Positions 27,232 to 36,582 of a DNA stretch of 58,750 nt are shown piece by piece. Position 1 is the stretch's first letter; each line of letters starts with the position of its first letter. The position numbers and the translations under genes are program-made. This DNA is from Candidatus Gallitreponema excrementavium (GTDB lineage: Bacteria > Spirochaetota > Spirochaetia > Treponematales > Treponemataceae), in contig JADIMM010000111.1 in NCBI GenBank assembly GCA_017694795.1, positions 1 to 58,750 on the forward strand, written 5' to 3'. The notes beneath the pieces are model-generated. The model saw only the letters and a program-made list of their open reading frames with translations, was not told the origin of the DNA and made no database searches.

Positions 27232-27263
27232 GCCGGTTCCTGTAATAGGGGAACCGGCTTTTT
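27232..27263 (+). terminator. Terminator after lipoprotein gene
   Basis: GCCGGTTCC (27232-27240) pairs with GGAACCGGC (27250-27258), followed by five T residues; a 9-bp GC-rich stem with a 9-base loop. Confidence 0.88.
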
Positions 27264-27415
27264 ACGCTTTCCTTCTTTATGCCGGAAAAGCGCAATACAA
27301 ACTCATTTCCGGGCTTTGTCAAATTGGCAAGGCCCGTTTTCTTTCTTAATTATCGCTGAAGGTTGCATGACAGCGGATGTTCCTAAGGGTTTCGGTAAAT
27401 TCCCTGCCCAAAGGT

Positions 27416-28336
27416 TCAAGGGAGAATATGCCCTGCTGATAAATAAATACGGTACCAGTCTTCCCTGGAAAGGGAAATTCCTGCAGCATCGGTTATTTCC
27501 TTTAGCCTTTCAGGATTTTTTGTTCCGGTAATCAGCTGGATTCCTGCAGGGTGTCTTAAAATCCAGGCTCCTGCAATTCCGGTGGGGGTTGTGCCGTATT
27601 TAAGGCTCAATTCCCTTAAAACATTGTTCAGGGCTTCGTACTTGGGGTTTCCTATAAAACAGCCCTGCCAGGAAGGCATCTGGAAAGGGGACCAGGCCTG
27701 TATGGTAATGTTTTTGTTCCTGCAATAGTCCAAAACAGAACCGTCCCGGTTTATTGCCCCGGAGGTTTCCATGTTTACTTCCAACCCCTGGGAAATCAGA
27801 CCTGAAACTGCAATGCTGAGCTGGAGCTGGTTTATGATAAGGTTTTGCTTCAGGTGCTTTTGTAAAAGTTCAATCTGTCCTGAATTGTGGTTTGAAACAC
27901 CGAAAAGCCTGACCTTCCCTGAAGTCTGAAGTAAGTCAAAAGCCTCGGCAACTTCTTCAGGTTCAACAAGGGCATCCGGCCTGTGTAAAAGAAGAATATC
28001 CAGATAATCCGTTTTAAGTCTTTGGAGTATTTTATCAACAGAAGAAAGAATGTGTTCTTTAGAAAGGTCGTAATAACCGTTGCAGATTCCGCATTTTGAC
28101 TGGAGAATCAGATTTTCCCGTTTAATAGAATTATCTCCAGAAACAGCATCCCCGAATAGTTCTTCGCAGTATCCGTTGGCGTAAATGTCTGCATGGTCAA
28201 AAAAGTTGCACCCCCTTTCCAAGGCAAGGTGTATGAATGAATTCAATTCGGTTGAATTTAAATCCCCAAGCCTCATACAGCCAACGATTACAGATGGAAC
28301 CAGGATATTTGTTCCCCCTAGTTTTATTTTCTTCAT
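27416..28336 (-). CDS. Aldo/keto reductase (YdhF-like)
   Basis: 306-residue NADPH-dependent oxidoreductase with a TIM-barrel. The active-site set is visible: D in NFFDHADIYANG with the tyrosine, K in LQSKCGI, and H in LLLHRPD. The C-terminal NADP-binding end is GTKNPERLKEITDAA. The order and the GYYDLSKEHI segment resemble the YdhF group. The substrate is not determinable. GGAGG precedes the ATG. It is a single gene between the lipoprotein terminator and repeat cluster B. Confidence 0.9.
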   Translation of the reverse strand: MKKIKLGGTNILVPSVIVGCMRLGDLNSTELNSFIHLALERGCNFFDHADIYANGYCEELFGDAVSGDNSIKRENLILQSKCGICNGYYDLSKEHILSSVDKILQRLKTDYLDILLLHRPDALVEPEEVAEAFDLLQTSGKVRLFGVSNHNSGQIELLQKHLKQNLIINQLQLSIAVSGLISQGLEVNMETSGAINRDGSVLDYCRNKNITIQAWSPFQMPSWQGCFIGNPKYEALNNVLRELSLKYGTTPTGIAGAWILRHPAGIQLITGTKNPERLKEITDAAGISLSREDWYRIYLSAGHILP

Positions 28337-28439
28337 AACTAACCTCCATTACCTTTATCTTTGTGGTGGTTTTACAATGAAATAATACAGGTGAAATTAT
28401 ATATATGCCTCCGTAATTTTTTCAAGCCTGGGAATATGA

Positions 28440-29015
28440 TAAATGAAGCTCTGTGTTCGATTACAAGCTCTGTGTTCGATGAATATGATAAATGAAGCTC
28501 TGTGTTCGATTACAAGCTTTGTGTTCCGGAAGGTGATAACTCTGTACAAGGGGGATGAAAAAGCACAGAGCTTTGCTTGGGGTGTGGGGCTTTGTGGGCG
28601 GAAGCATCCCGTAAGATAGCATAAGCTCTGTGTATTGTGTATGGTGGAGGTAAGCACTGTGTTCCCGCGGGGGAGAAGCTCTGTGTATGATTATAAGCTT
28701 TGTGTTCTGTTGTGTTTTGTAAATTATGGGACATATGTCCTTGTATTGCTCATGTAGGAGCCGCAGCTCTGTGCACTGAAATAGGTGTAAGCTCTGTGCT
28801 GCAGGGGGATTTCTTGCAAAAGCACAGAGCTTTGCTTGGGGTGAGAGTTTTTTATCAGAAGATTTCCAGAAAGATTATTGAAGCTCTGTGTTCGATTACA
28901 AGCTCTGTGTTCCGGAAGGTGATAACTCTGTACAGGGAGAGAAGTGGAAGCCCTGTGTACAGTGGAAAAGGAAGTTCTGTGCTGTTTTGTATGCACAAAG
29001 AAGCTCTGTGCTTAA
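28440..29015. repeat. Repeat cluster B: dispersed AGCTCTGTG motifs with segmental duplication and inverted copies
   Basis: Ten plus-strand copies (28447, 28466, 28496, 28624, 28677, 28765, 28790, 28882, 28901, 29002) and the only two minus-strand copies of the window (28564, 28823). Variants with one change (AGCTTTGTG, AGCACTGTG, AACTCTGTA) are interspersed. A block of about 55 bases (28495-28549) recurs at 28881-28935. The two inverted copies share a 25-base context ending GAGCTTTGCTTGGGGTG. There is no gene in 28337-29037; reading frames here come from the repeats. Confidence 0.9.
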
Positions 29016-29037
29016 ATGAAAAGTAGATTGTCGGTTT

Positions 29038-29859
29038 TTACAGGGGATATTCTTTAAAAGGCGGTAAGGAGACTGTGGTCCCATAAACTTCGAACCACAA
29101 GGGAATGGGGCTGGCATTTGTTATCTTCTCTTTTGTAAAGTAAGATTTTTCCATAGCCTTTAAATAGGCTGCGTTTTCTGCCATTGTCATGGAAAGGATA
29201 TTTTCGTTGTCATTTATTCTTTTAAAAATATTTTCTAAAAGCCCCCATTTATTTTCTACCTCCAGATCGTAACTATGTCCTGCAATTGTGCAGATGGCGA
29301 GTTCCCTGTCTGTTTGTAAAAAGCTGTTTACAAAATTTTCCAGTTTGTCATTAAGATGAAAAATACTTGGTTTCCAGGCAAAATAATCTGTAGCAGGTTC
29401 TAAAGAAAAAGATTCTTCTGAAATCCTGCCATATTCAAAGCAGCTTTTTTTTATACATTTCTTTACAAGGGGACTGAAAAAACTGAACGGAATGGCAAAT
29501 CCTCTTACCTTTCTTTCAAACAAAAGTTCAAGATTTTCTTTGTCCCTGTACATTTCAAGCAGAATTTCGTTCTTTTTTAAGTTTTCCAAATTAGGATGTG
29601 TCATGGTATGTGAGGCGATTTCATGGTTTTTATAGAGTTTTACAGCAGTTTGTAGGGAAAGGCGTTTGATTGTTTTTCCCGACGGATGTTTCCACTCAAA
29701 CTGATTTTCCATAAGTCCAAAGTTAAGGTTAAAACAGCCTTTAAGGTTATATTTTTCTATTAAACCTACAAACTTGATATCTTCTTCAACCCCGTCATCA
29801 TAAGTTAGAATAAATGCCTTGGTTTTTCCTCCCGGATATAGTTTTTTTATTTCTGCCAT
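29038..29859 (-). CDS. Polysaccharide deacetylase family protein
   Basis: 273 residues from MAEIKKLYPGG, chosen because GGAGG lies just upstream; the frame is open further but would run into the MFS gene. NodB-type domain: FILTYDDGVEEDI (catalytic base and metal Asp), EIASHTMTHPNL (metal-binding HxxxH), RGFAIPFSFFSP (substrate-binding segment) and ICTIAGHSYDLE with the later histidine. There is no signal peptide, so it acts in the cytoplasm, like many chitooligosaccharide/LPS-precursor deacetylases (inference). It follows the MFS gene by 19 bases, so the two are likely co-transcribed. Confidence 0.87.
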   Translation of the reverse strand: MAEIKKLYPGGKTKAFILTYDDGVEEDIKFVGLIEKYNLKGCFNLNFGLMENQFEWKHPSGKTIKRLSLQTAVKLYKNHEIASHTMTHPNLENLKKNEILLEMYRDKENLELLFERKVRGFAIPFSFFSPLVKKCIKKSCFEYGRISEESFSLEPATDYFAWKPSIFHLNDKLENFVNSFLQTDRELAICTIAGHSYDLEVENKWGLLENIFKRINDNENILSMTMAENAAYLKAMEKSYFTKEKITNASPIPLWFEVYGTTVSLPPFKEYPL

Positions 29860-29878
29860 TGTTGCCTCCAAATAAAAA

Positions 29879-31066
29879 TTACAAGGGCTTTTCCTTGATT
29901 TTAAGTACGTTGAAAGAAAATAAAACCAAAAGTCCAAAGAGTACAAGTTGAAGAACTGGGAAAAGTCCGGGGGATATTTTTTCAACGCAAATTCCCATGA
30001 TTGGAGGCATTGAAGTCGTTCCTACATAAGCCAAAGCCATTTCAAGGCCGATGATTCTCTGGGAATTTTTTCTCCCGAATCTTGAGGGAGTGGAGTGTAT
30101 AAGGGCGGGATAAACCGGGCCACAGCCAATTCCGGTGAGGATAAATCCCAAAACCATTGTTATGGGTAAGAATGGTATCATAATCAAAAAAATCCCTGTA
30201 ATCAGAATAATTTCCCCTGTTTTTATCAATGATGTCGGGGAAAGTTTGTAACTGGCAAGGCCGCTTAAAAACCGCCCTACGGTTATTCCAATGTAAAATA
30301 AAGAAGCCCATCTGGCAGCTTTTTCCGGACTTATTCCCCTTTCCAAGACCATCCAGGTGGCCCCCCACAGACCGGTGGAGGCTTCCAGGGCACAATAGAC
30401 ACAGAATGTAAGCATCCCGCTTTTTACACCTCTGGTTTTTATGGCTTCAAGTGTACCAACGGGCTTTTCTTCAGCCAGTCCGGGATTCTTTTCGTTCGGT
30501 AAAGCTCTGTGTTCTTTTTCTGCCTTGTTCCATACCGGAAGAGACATAAAGAGAAGGAATGCTATTCCTGTCTGTAAAAGGCTTACGATAAAATATCCCT
30601 TTGACCAACCTATCCCCTTCATTAGGGCAATGCTCATTATATATGGGCCTATGCTTACACCCAATCCCCAAAAGCAGTGGAGAAAATTCATGTGACTTGC
30701 CTTGTAGTGGAGGGCTACATAGTTGTTTAGGGCAGCATCAACGGCTCCTGCTCCAAGTCCATAGGGAACAGCCCAAAGACAAAATTCCATCAGGGAAGAA
30801 GATTTAGAAAATCCCCAGATTGCTACAGCTGTTAAAAAAACACTTAAAAAGGTTGTGAGTCCTGTTTTTAAGTGGTAAATAACTGTTCCGGAGAAGAAAC
30901 TGGAAATTACAGTTCCCAGGGAAATTATCATTGAAATCAGTCCAGCAGAGGAAATAGGTATGTCCAGTTCTTTGTATATCACAGACCATCCTGATCCCAA
31001 AAGAGCATCCGGAAGTCCCAGGCTTATAAATGAGAGATAAATAATTGGCAACAAAATGGAAAACAT
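29879..31066 (-). CDS. Major facilitator superfamily transporter
   Basis: 395 residues, twelve hydrophobic segments. MFS features: LGLPDALLGSGWSVIYKEL at the start, GAGAVDAALNNYVALHYKASHMNFLHCFWGLGVSIGP in helices 4-5 and GFILTGIGCGPVYPALIHSTP in the second half. This resembles the fucose/glucose/'FucP-like' and YfkF-type transporters; the substrate is unknown. The central cytoplasmic loop (KAEKEHRALPNEKNPG) is encoded over one copy of the window's AGCTCTGTG motif (30503-30511), which looks like a tolerated insertion. The downstream deacetylase suggests sugar-derivative uptake (inference). No clear ribosome site. Confidence 0.88.
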   Translation of the reverse strand: MFSILLPIIYLSFISLGLPDALLGSGWSVIYKELDIPISSAGLISMIISLGTVISSFFSGTVIYHLKTGLTTFLSVFLTAVAIWGFSKSSSLMEFCLWAVPYGLGAGAVDAALNNYVALHYKASHMNFLHCFWGLGVSIGPYIMSIALMKGIGWSKGYFIVSLLQTGIAFLLFMSLPVWNKAEKEHRALPNEKNPGLAEEKPVGTLEAIKTRGVKSGMLTFCVYCALEASTGLWGATWMVLERGISPEKAARWASLFYIGITVGRFLSGLASYKLSPTSLIKTGEIILITGIFLIMIPFLPITMVLGFILTGIGCGPVYPALIHSTPSRFGRKNSQRIIGLEMALAYVGTTSMPPIMGICVEKISPGLFPVLQLVLFGLLVLFSFNVLKIKEKPL

Positions 31067-31118
31067 AATGGTGTTATAACACGAAATGGATGAAAATTGA
31101 AGTGTAAGGAAGAACGGA

Positions 31119-31522
31119 AGCTCTGTTGTTGTAAGGAAGAAGACCCTGTCATAAAAAGTGTGTAAATGGCAGGGTTTAAGCTCTGTGCTTTCTGTGCTTA
31201 AGTTTTTTAAAGCTCTGTGTTACAGTAAAAACAATCCTGATGGAATCCAATGTTCTTCTTCTCGGAATTCGCATAAGCTCTGAGCATAGAAGTGATCTTG
31301 GGATAGCAGGGGCTCCGTGTTATAAAATCTATAGAACATTATGTAAATGGAATCTGGAGCTCTGTGCTCAAGAATAGGCGAAAGTTATGCTTCCTGGAAT
31401 TCACAAATCCGGAATTTCAAGTATGATGAATGAGAATTTTATAAGAAAAGTGTTTCTTTTACACAAAAAACATAATAAAACAGGTTTATGGCTGTAAAAG
31501 CTGTATAATTTCGAGCTCTGTG
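31119..31522 (+). repeat. Repeat cluster C: scattered AGCTCTGTG motifs beside the RAYT gene
   Basis: Plus-strand copies at 31179, 31211, 31358 and 31514, with one-base variants at 31119 (AGCTCTGTT), 31276 (AGCTCTGAG) and about 31311 (GGCTCCGTG). Spacing is irregular. The last copy is 58 bases from the 3' end of the transposase gene. No gene is seen in 31067-31579. Confidence 0.8.
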
Positions 31523-31579
31523 CTTCTTTTACATCCAAAGTTATGTATCAAGTGATTCGAAGAAAGATACATCCTTTTC

Positions 31580-32152
31580 TCATAAATAAGGATATGAAAT
31601 TGTCCAATATGGTGTTATTATTCCCAGTATTCCTCTTGAAATATGGTATTCACCACAATAAGGGTAATCTTCTGGTGAAGAAACAATCCCGGCCTTTACG
31701 GAGTTGTAGGAAATGTAATGGTATACTTTTTTAAATTGTTCTATTTTCTCAATTATGCTGCTCCAAAATCTACATTTCCAAACATGCCCACATCTGCCTG
31801 TAAGTTTGTTGAATCTCATAGCAAATACGGAGTTTATCCACTGCATTATTTTTGAGAGGGATTCTTTCAAAGGCCGTATGATCAAGTGTATGTGGTTGTC
31901 CATTATTATGAACTGAATGATAAGAAAACTGTATTTTTTTAAACATTCGCTAAGAACTTCCTGGTAGAGATTTTTGATTATGGGTTCCGAAAGCAATGGT
32001 TCTTTGTTGTTTATTATGCTGATTACATGGTAATCTGCACCATCTTTTAGAATTCTTCCACGGAATTTCTGGCCTCTTTGTTTTGATTTTCTGTTCGTTT
32101 TTCTCTGGTTCCTTTGCCTTGATTTGTTGTTTTTTTTAATTTTTTTACGCAT
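31580..32152 (-). CDS. REP-associated tyrosine transposase (RAYT, Y1_Tnp/IS200-like)
   Basis: 190-residue HUH-type single-strand transposase. The metal-binding HUH pair is in IIMDNHIHLIIRP (H87, H89) and the nucleophilic tyrosine is in YHYISYNSVKAGIV (Y146), the exact RAYT arrangement. The N-terminus is a strongly basic tail (KKIKKNNKSRQRNQRKTNRK) and would bind DNA. There is a strong ribosome site (GGAGGAAAAGT). All catalytic residues are present, so it is probably functional. RAYTs are single-copy and linked to REP-type hairpins they mobilise. Here it is flanked by copies of the AGCTCTGTG motif (31514 and 32287), not by IS200 ends. Confidence 0.88.
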   Translation of the reverse strand: MRKKIKKNNKSRQRNQRKTNRKSKQRGQKFRGRILKDGADYHVISIINNKEPLLSEPIIKNLYQEVLSECLKKYSFLIIQFIIMDNHIHLIIRPLKESLSKIMQWINSVFAMRFNKLTGRCGHVWKCRFWSSIIEKIEQFKKVYHYISYNSVKAGIVSSPEDYPYCGEYHISRGILGIITPYWTISYPYL

Positions 32153-32286
32153 ACTTTTCCTCCTTACATACTATATATAAATAGTTTTCTGTATTTTGCG
32201 TCTTTTTTATTAAGAAAAAAGATTAATAATTGGGCCTCTCCAAAGCACTGAAATACAAAATTGCAGTGGCAAGTAGTGGTAAGCAA

Positions 32287-32710
32287 AGCTCTGTGCTCAA
32301 AATAGATTAATAGGATTGAAAATAAAATAAGCTCTATGCTAAATACAAAATATATTTTTAGATAAGATACTCTTTTTCTGGATAAATCCTGATAAGTCTG
32401 CTAAATAAATTTGTTGTGCCTAAAACATTTCCTGGTTTGAAGTTGGGGTTGGGCGTGATTAAAAGGTGTTGCAGAACATATTTGTACACTTCAATAAATC
32501 TAATAAATTTGAAGCAACAAATTTTGTCTATATTGCTGGCATTGGGGAAATCAGTTTCTTTTACCTGAATGTTAGGCTCTGTGTGTGTTTTTATCAAGCT
32601 CTGTGCGTGTTTTCAAGCTCTGTGCATTGTTTTCAAGCTCTGTGCATGTTTTCAGGCTCTGTGCATGTTTTCAGGCTCTGTGCGCGTTTTTATCAAGCTC
32701 TGTGTGCGTT
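32287..32710 (+). repeat. Repeat cluster D: AGCTCTGTG copies and a ~20-bp tandem array
   Basis: One copy at 32287 and a variant at 32330 lie just upstream of the RAYT start. A tandem array follows at 32575, 32597, 32616, 32636, 32655, 32674 and 32696 (three of the seven are GGCTCTGTG), spaced 19-22 bases, with a TTTTCA-type linker. The remainder of 32153-33182 shows no gene; an open plus-strand frame across the array is a repeat artefact. Confidence 0.88.
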
Positions 32711-33086
32711 TTCACTATTTAAAAAGTATTTTTGTTTTTATTCTGCATCATTTCTTATATCTGCAAAACCGGCAATTCCGGCATTTGGATTTTCCCCTGT
32801 TTTCTTGATTCGGATTTCTGTTTTTCTGTCATGTATTTCTTTTTACTGATGCTGACTTTTTTACCCGTTTAAGGAATCTATCCACTGTTTAATGTGTGGG
32901 TTTTTTCTTATATTTTTGCACACCTGTTTTGAATTGTTTTAAAAAAAGTGTTTGTTTCAGGAAATATATTTTATATAATTTTACTATTTGGTATATATTC
33001 CTTTACCATGTGGTTGTCCTGATTTACTACTGCAAAAACTTGTTGTAATTTGAGATTTGTGTACATTTTACCATAATCGTACTATT

Positions 33087-33138
33087 GAAAAAAATGCACC
33101 TCTTAAAATTGAACTTTTGTCCAGTTTTAAGGGTGCAT
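33087..33138 (-). terminator. Terminator of gdhA
   Basis: On the minus strand ATGCACC-CTTAAAA on one side pairs with TTTTAAG-GGTGCAT on the other (14 bp with a one-base bulge, 16-base loop), followed by seven T residues; 45 bases after the gdhA stop. Confidence 0.85.
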
Positions 33139-33182
33139 TTTAAATCAGGTTGATTTTAAATTTATTTTGATTTACCTAATGT

Positions 33183-34541
<1,359 letters not shown>

Positions 34542-34652
34542 TTATAAGAGAGGAATGACATTTCTGCCGGGAGAAAAATCTTTGCCGGCAGGATTTTTTG
34601 CAACCCAAAAACCAAAAACTTTGATTTTAGGATATTTTCTTTTTGGACTTTA

Positions 34653-34682
34653 ATTATAGTGCAGAATATTTTTTATATTCAA
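34653..34682 (-). promoter_or_regulatory. gdhA promoter
   Basis: On the minus strand TTGAAT (34677-34682), an 18-base spacer and a perfect TATAAT (34653-34658), about 125 bases upstream of the gdhA start. Confidence 0.6.
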
Positions 34683-34747
34683 GAGAGATGGAATATATAT
34701 TCGTTTTTTTTTAACATTTATTAATAATATCAAAAAAAGCAATTTTA

Positions 34748-34765
34748 TTGTGAAAAAATTCACAT
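34748..34765. promoter_or_regulatory. Rex operator 1
   Basis: TTGTGAAAAAATTCACAT matches the Rex consensus (TTGTGAA-n4-TTCACAA) except the last base. It lies upstream of the rex -35 and about 65 bases upstream of the gdhA -35, so it could serve either gene. Confidence 0.75.
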
Positions 34766-34782
34766 GAATTTTCTTTTCCGGC

Positions 34783-34811
34783 TTGTCAAATAAATAAAAA
34801 CATTTTAGAAT
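34783..34811 (+). promoter_or_regulatory. rex-serC-serA promoter
   Basis: TTGTCA (34783-34788), an exact 17-base spacer and TAGAAT (34806-34811). Rex operator 2 begins two bases after the -10, covering the expected transcription start. Confidence 0.65.
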
Positions 34812-34813
34812 AA

Positions 34814-34831
34814 TTGTGAAAATATTCACAA
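34814..34831. promoter_or_regulatory. Rex operator 2 (perfect)
   Basis: TTGTGAAAATATTCACAA has both half-sites exact. It overlaps the predicted transcription start of rex and lies 11 bases before the GTG start, a classical autorepression position. Confidence 0.88.
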
Positions 34832-34842
34832 CGGAGAGTTAA

Positions 34843-35457
34843 GTGGGGCTTTCAAAGGTTGCAATCGGAAGACTTTTGCATATTTCCCGGCTTCTTGACC
34901 AGCAGGAGGAGCCGGTCATTTCTTCTTCTGTTTTGGAAAAAATAACCGGTTATACAAGCGACAGTATCCGTAAAGATATTTCACTTTTGGAAGGTGATTT
35001 TTCTTCCAACGCGGGGTATAAAAAAGAAGCCCTGTCTTTGGCTATAAAAGAAAAGCTGGGGCTTTTGAGGGAGAGGATTTGTTGTATCGTCGGGCTTGGC
35101 AGGCTTGGGTCGGCTTTTATAGATTACAAGGGTTTGGAAGGCAGTTTCTTTAAAATAGGGGCGGGTTTTGACAGTAACGTGAACCGCTTGGAAATTCTTC
35201 AGGCGGATTTCCCCCTTTACCCGACTTTCAAGATGAAGGAAGTTATTCCAAGGTTGAATATTGAATATGCTGTTTTGTGCGTGCCTCCCGGGGAGGCACA
35301 AAAAGCTGCGGATAAACTGGCAGATTGTGGCATTAAGGGGATTGTAAATTACGCCCCGGTTGCCCTTCATTTGCCCAAGGGTGTTCAGGTTGAAAATTTG
35401 TATGTATCTGATGCCCTTAATTCGCTGGCTGCCAGGATAGAAATTTTGCATGATTAG
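34843..35457 (+). CDS. rex: Redox-sensing transcriptional repressor Rex
   Basis: 204 residues. The N-terminal winged helix (SKVAIGRLLHISRLLDQ, then ITGYTSDSIRKDISLL) binds TTGTGAA-type sites. The Rossmann domain has CIVGLGRLGSAFIDY (GxGxxG at ~84-89) for NADH sensing. Rex releases DNA when NADH rises. The start is a GTG at 34843 supported by CGGAGAG; this gives the expected N-terminus MGLSKVAIGRL. A perfect Rex operator precedes it, so it is autoregulated. It is co-transcribed with serC (9-base gap) and serA. Confidence 0.93.
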   Translation: MGLSKVAIGRLLHISRLLDQQEEPVISSSVLEKITGYTSDSIRKDISLLEGDFSSNAGYKKEALSLAIKEKLGLLRERICCIVGLGRLGSAFIDYKGLEGSFFKIGAGFDSNVNRLEILQADFPLYPTFKMKEVIPRLNIEYAVLCVPPGEAQKAADKLADCGIKGIVNYAPVALHLPKGVQVENLYVSDALNSLAARIEILHD

Positions 35458-35466
35458 GAGGATAAA

Positions 35467-36564
35467 ATGAGCAGAGTTTTTAATTTTTCGGCAGGGCCGT
35501 CAATGCTTCCGGAGGAAGTTTTAAAGAAGGCTGCCATTGAGATGTTGGATTACGAGGGGTCCGGGCAATCCGTTATGGAAATGAGCCACCGGTCCAAGGT
35601 TTACAAACCGATAATTGAAAAGGCAGAATCCCTTGTACGTGAGTTAATGAATGTCCCGGATAATTACATAGTCTTGTTTCTTCAGGGTGGGGCCAGTACC
35701 CAGTTTGCCATGATTCCGATGAACCTTAAAAAGAACGGAAGGGCTGCCTATGTTAATACCGGGGTCTGGTCTAAAAAAGCTATTGCCGAAGCAAAAAAGT
35801 ACCTCGATGTTGATGTGATTGCGAGTTCCGAAGATAAAGGCTTTTCGTATATTCCCCAGGTTCCTTCTGTTTCCGGGGATTATGATTATGTCCATATAAC
35901 CCTGAACAATACTATTATGGGGACTCATTGGGAGTATATTCCTGATACAGGTGACATCCCCTTGGTTGCGGATATTTCTTCCTGCATTTTATCAGAGCCA
36001 TTGGATGTGTCCAAATTCGGTCTCCTGTATGCCGGGGCACAGAAAAACCTGGCTCCGGCCGGAGTAACCCTGGTAATTATCCGGGAGGATTTGATTCCGG
36101 AAAATCCTATTCCCGGAACACCTACAATGCTGAATTACCGGATTCATGCCGAAAACGGTTCAATGTACAATACACCGCCCTGTTATACGATTTACATAAT
36201 GAAGCTGGTTTTGGAGTGGATAAAATCAAAGGGCGGGGCTCCCGGAATGGAAAAGCTCAACCGTGAAAAAGCCGCCCTGCTTTATGATTATCTTGATAAG
36301 TCAGATTATTATCACGCTACTGCGGAACCCGGAAGCCGTTCTTTGATGAATATTCCCTTCCTTACAAAGGAAAGGGATCCTGAAAAGGCGGATGCAATAA
36401 ACAAGAAATTTGTCCAGGAAGCCGCCTCTGCCGGGCTTGTAAACCTTGCAGGGCACAGGCTTGTAGGGGGCATGAGGGCAAGTATTTATAATGCCATGCC
36501 GATTGAAGGGGTAAAAGCCCTCATCGCTTTTATGGAAAAATTTGCAGAAGAAAACAACAAATAG
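35467..36564 (+). CDS. serC: Phosphoserine aminotransferase
   Basis: PLP enzyme turning 3-phosphohydroxypyruvate plus glutamate into phosphoserine. 365 residues. VFNFSAGPSMLPEEVL is the family N-terminus, LFLQGGASTQFAMIPMNL binds PLP phosphate, and ADISSCILSEPLDVSKFGLLYAGAQKNLAPAGVTLVI contains the PLP aspartate and the Schiff-base lysine in GAQKNL. GGHRLVGGMRASIYNAMP-like residues (AGHRLVGGMRASIYNAMP) close the enzyme. AGGAGGATAAA ATG is a strong start. It is second gene of rex-serC-serA. Confidence 0.97.
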   Translation: MSRVFNFSAGPSMLPEEVLKKAAIEMLDYEGSGQSVMEMSHRSKVYKPIIEKAESLVRELMNVPDNYIVLFLQGGASTQFAMIPMNLKKNGRAAYVNTGVWSKKAIAEAKKYLDVDVIASSEDKGFSYIPQVPSVSGDYDYVHITLNNTIMGTHWEYIPDTGDIPLVADISSCILSEPLDVSKFGLLYAGAQKNLAPAGVTLVIIREDLIPENPIPGTPTMLNYRIHAENGSMYNTPPCYTIYIMKLVLEWIKSKGGAPGMEKLNREKAALLYDYLDKSDYYHATAEPGSRSLMNIPFLTKERDPEKADAINKKFVQEAASAGLVNLAGHRLVGGMRASIYNAMPIEGVKALIAFMEKFAEENNK

Positions 36565-36582
36565 TAAGAAAAGGAATTTGCC

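Noticed and set aside
32466..32849. 127-residue hydrophobic frame over cluster D
   Set aside because: Produced by the TTTTCA-AGCTCTGTG array; no ribosome site and no resemblance to a membrane-protein family.
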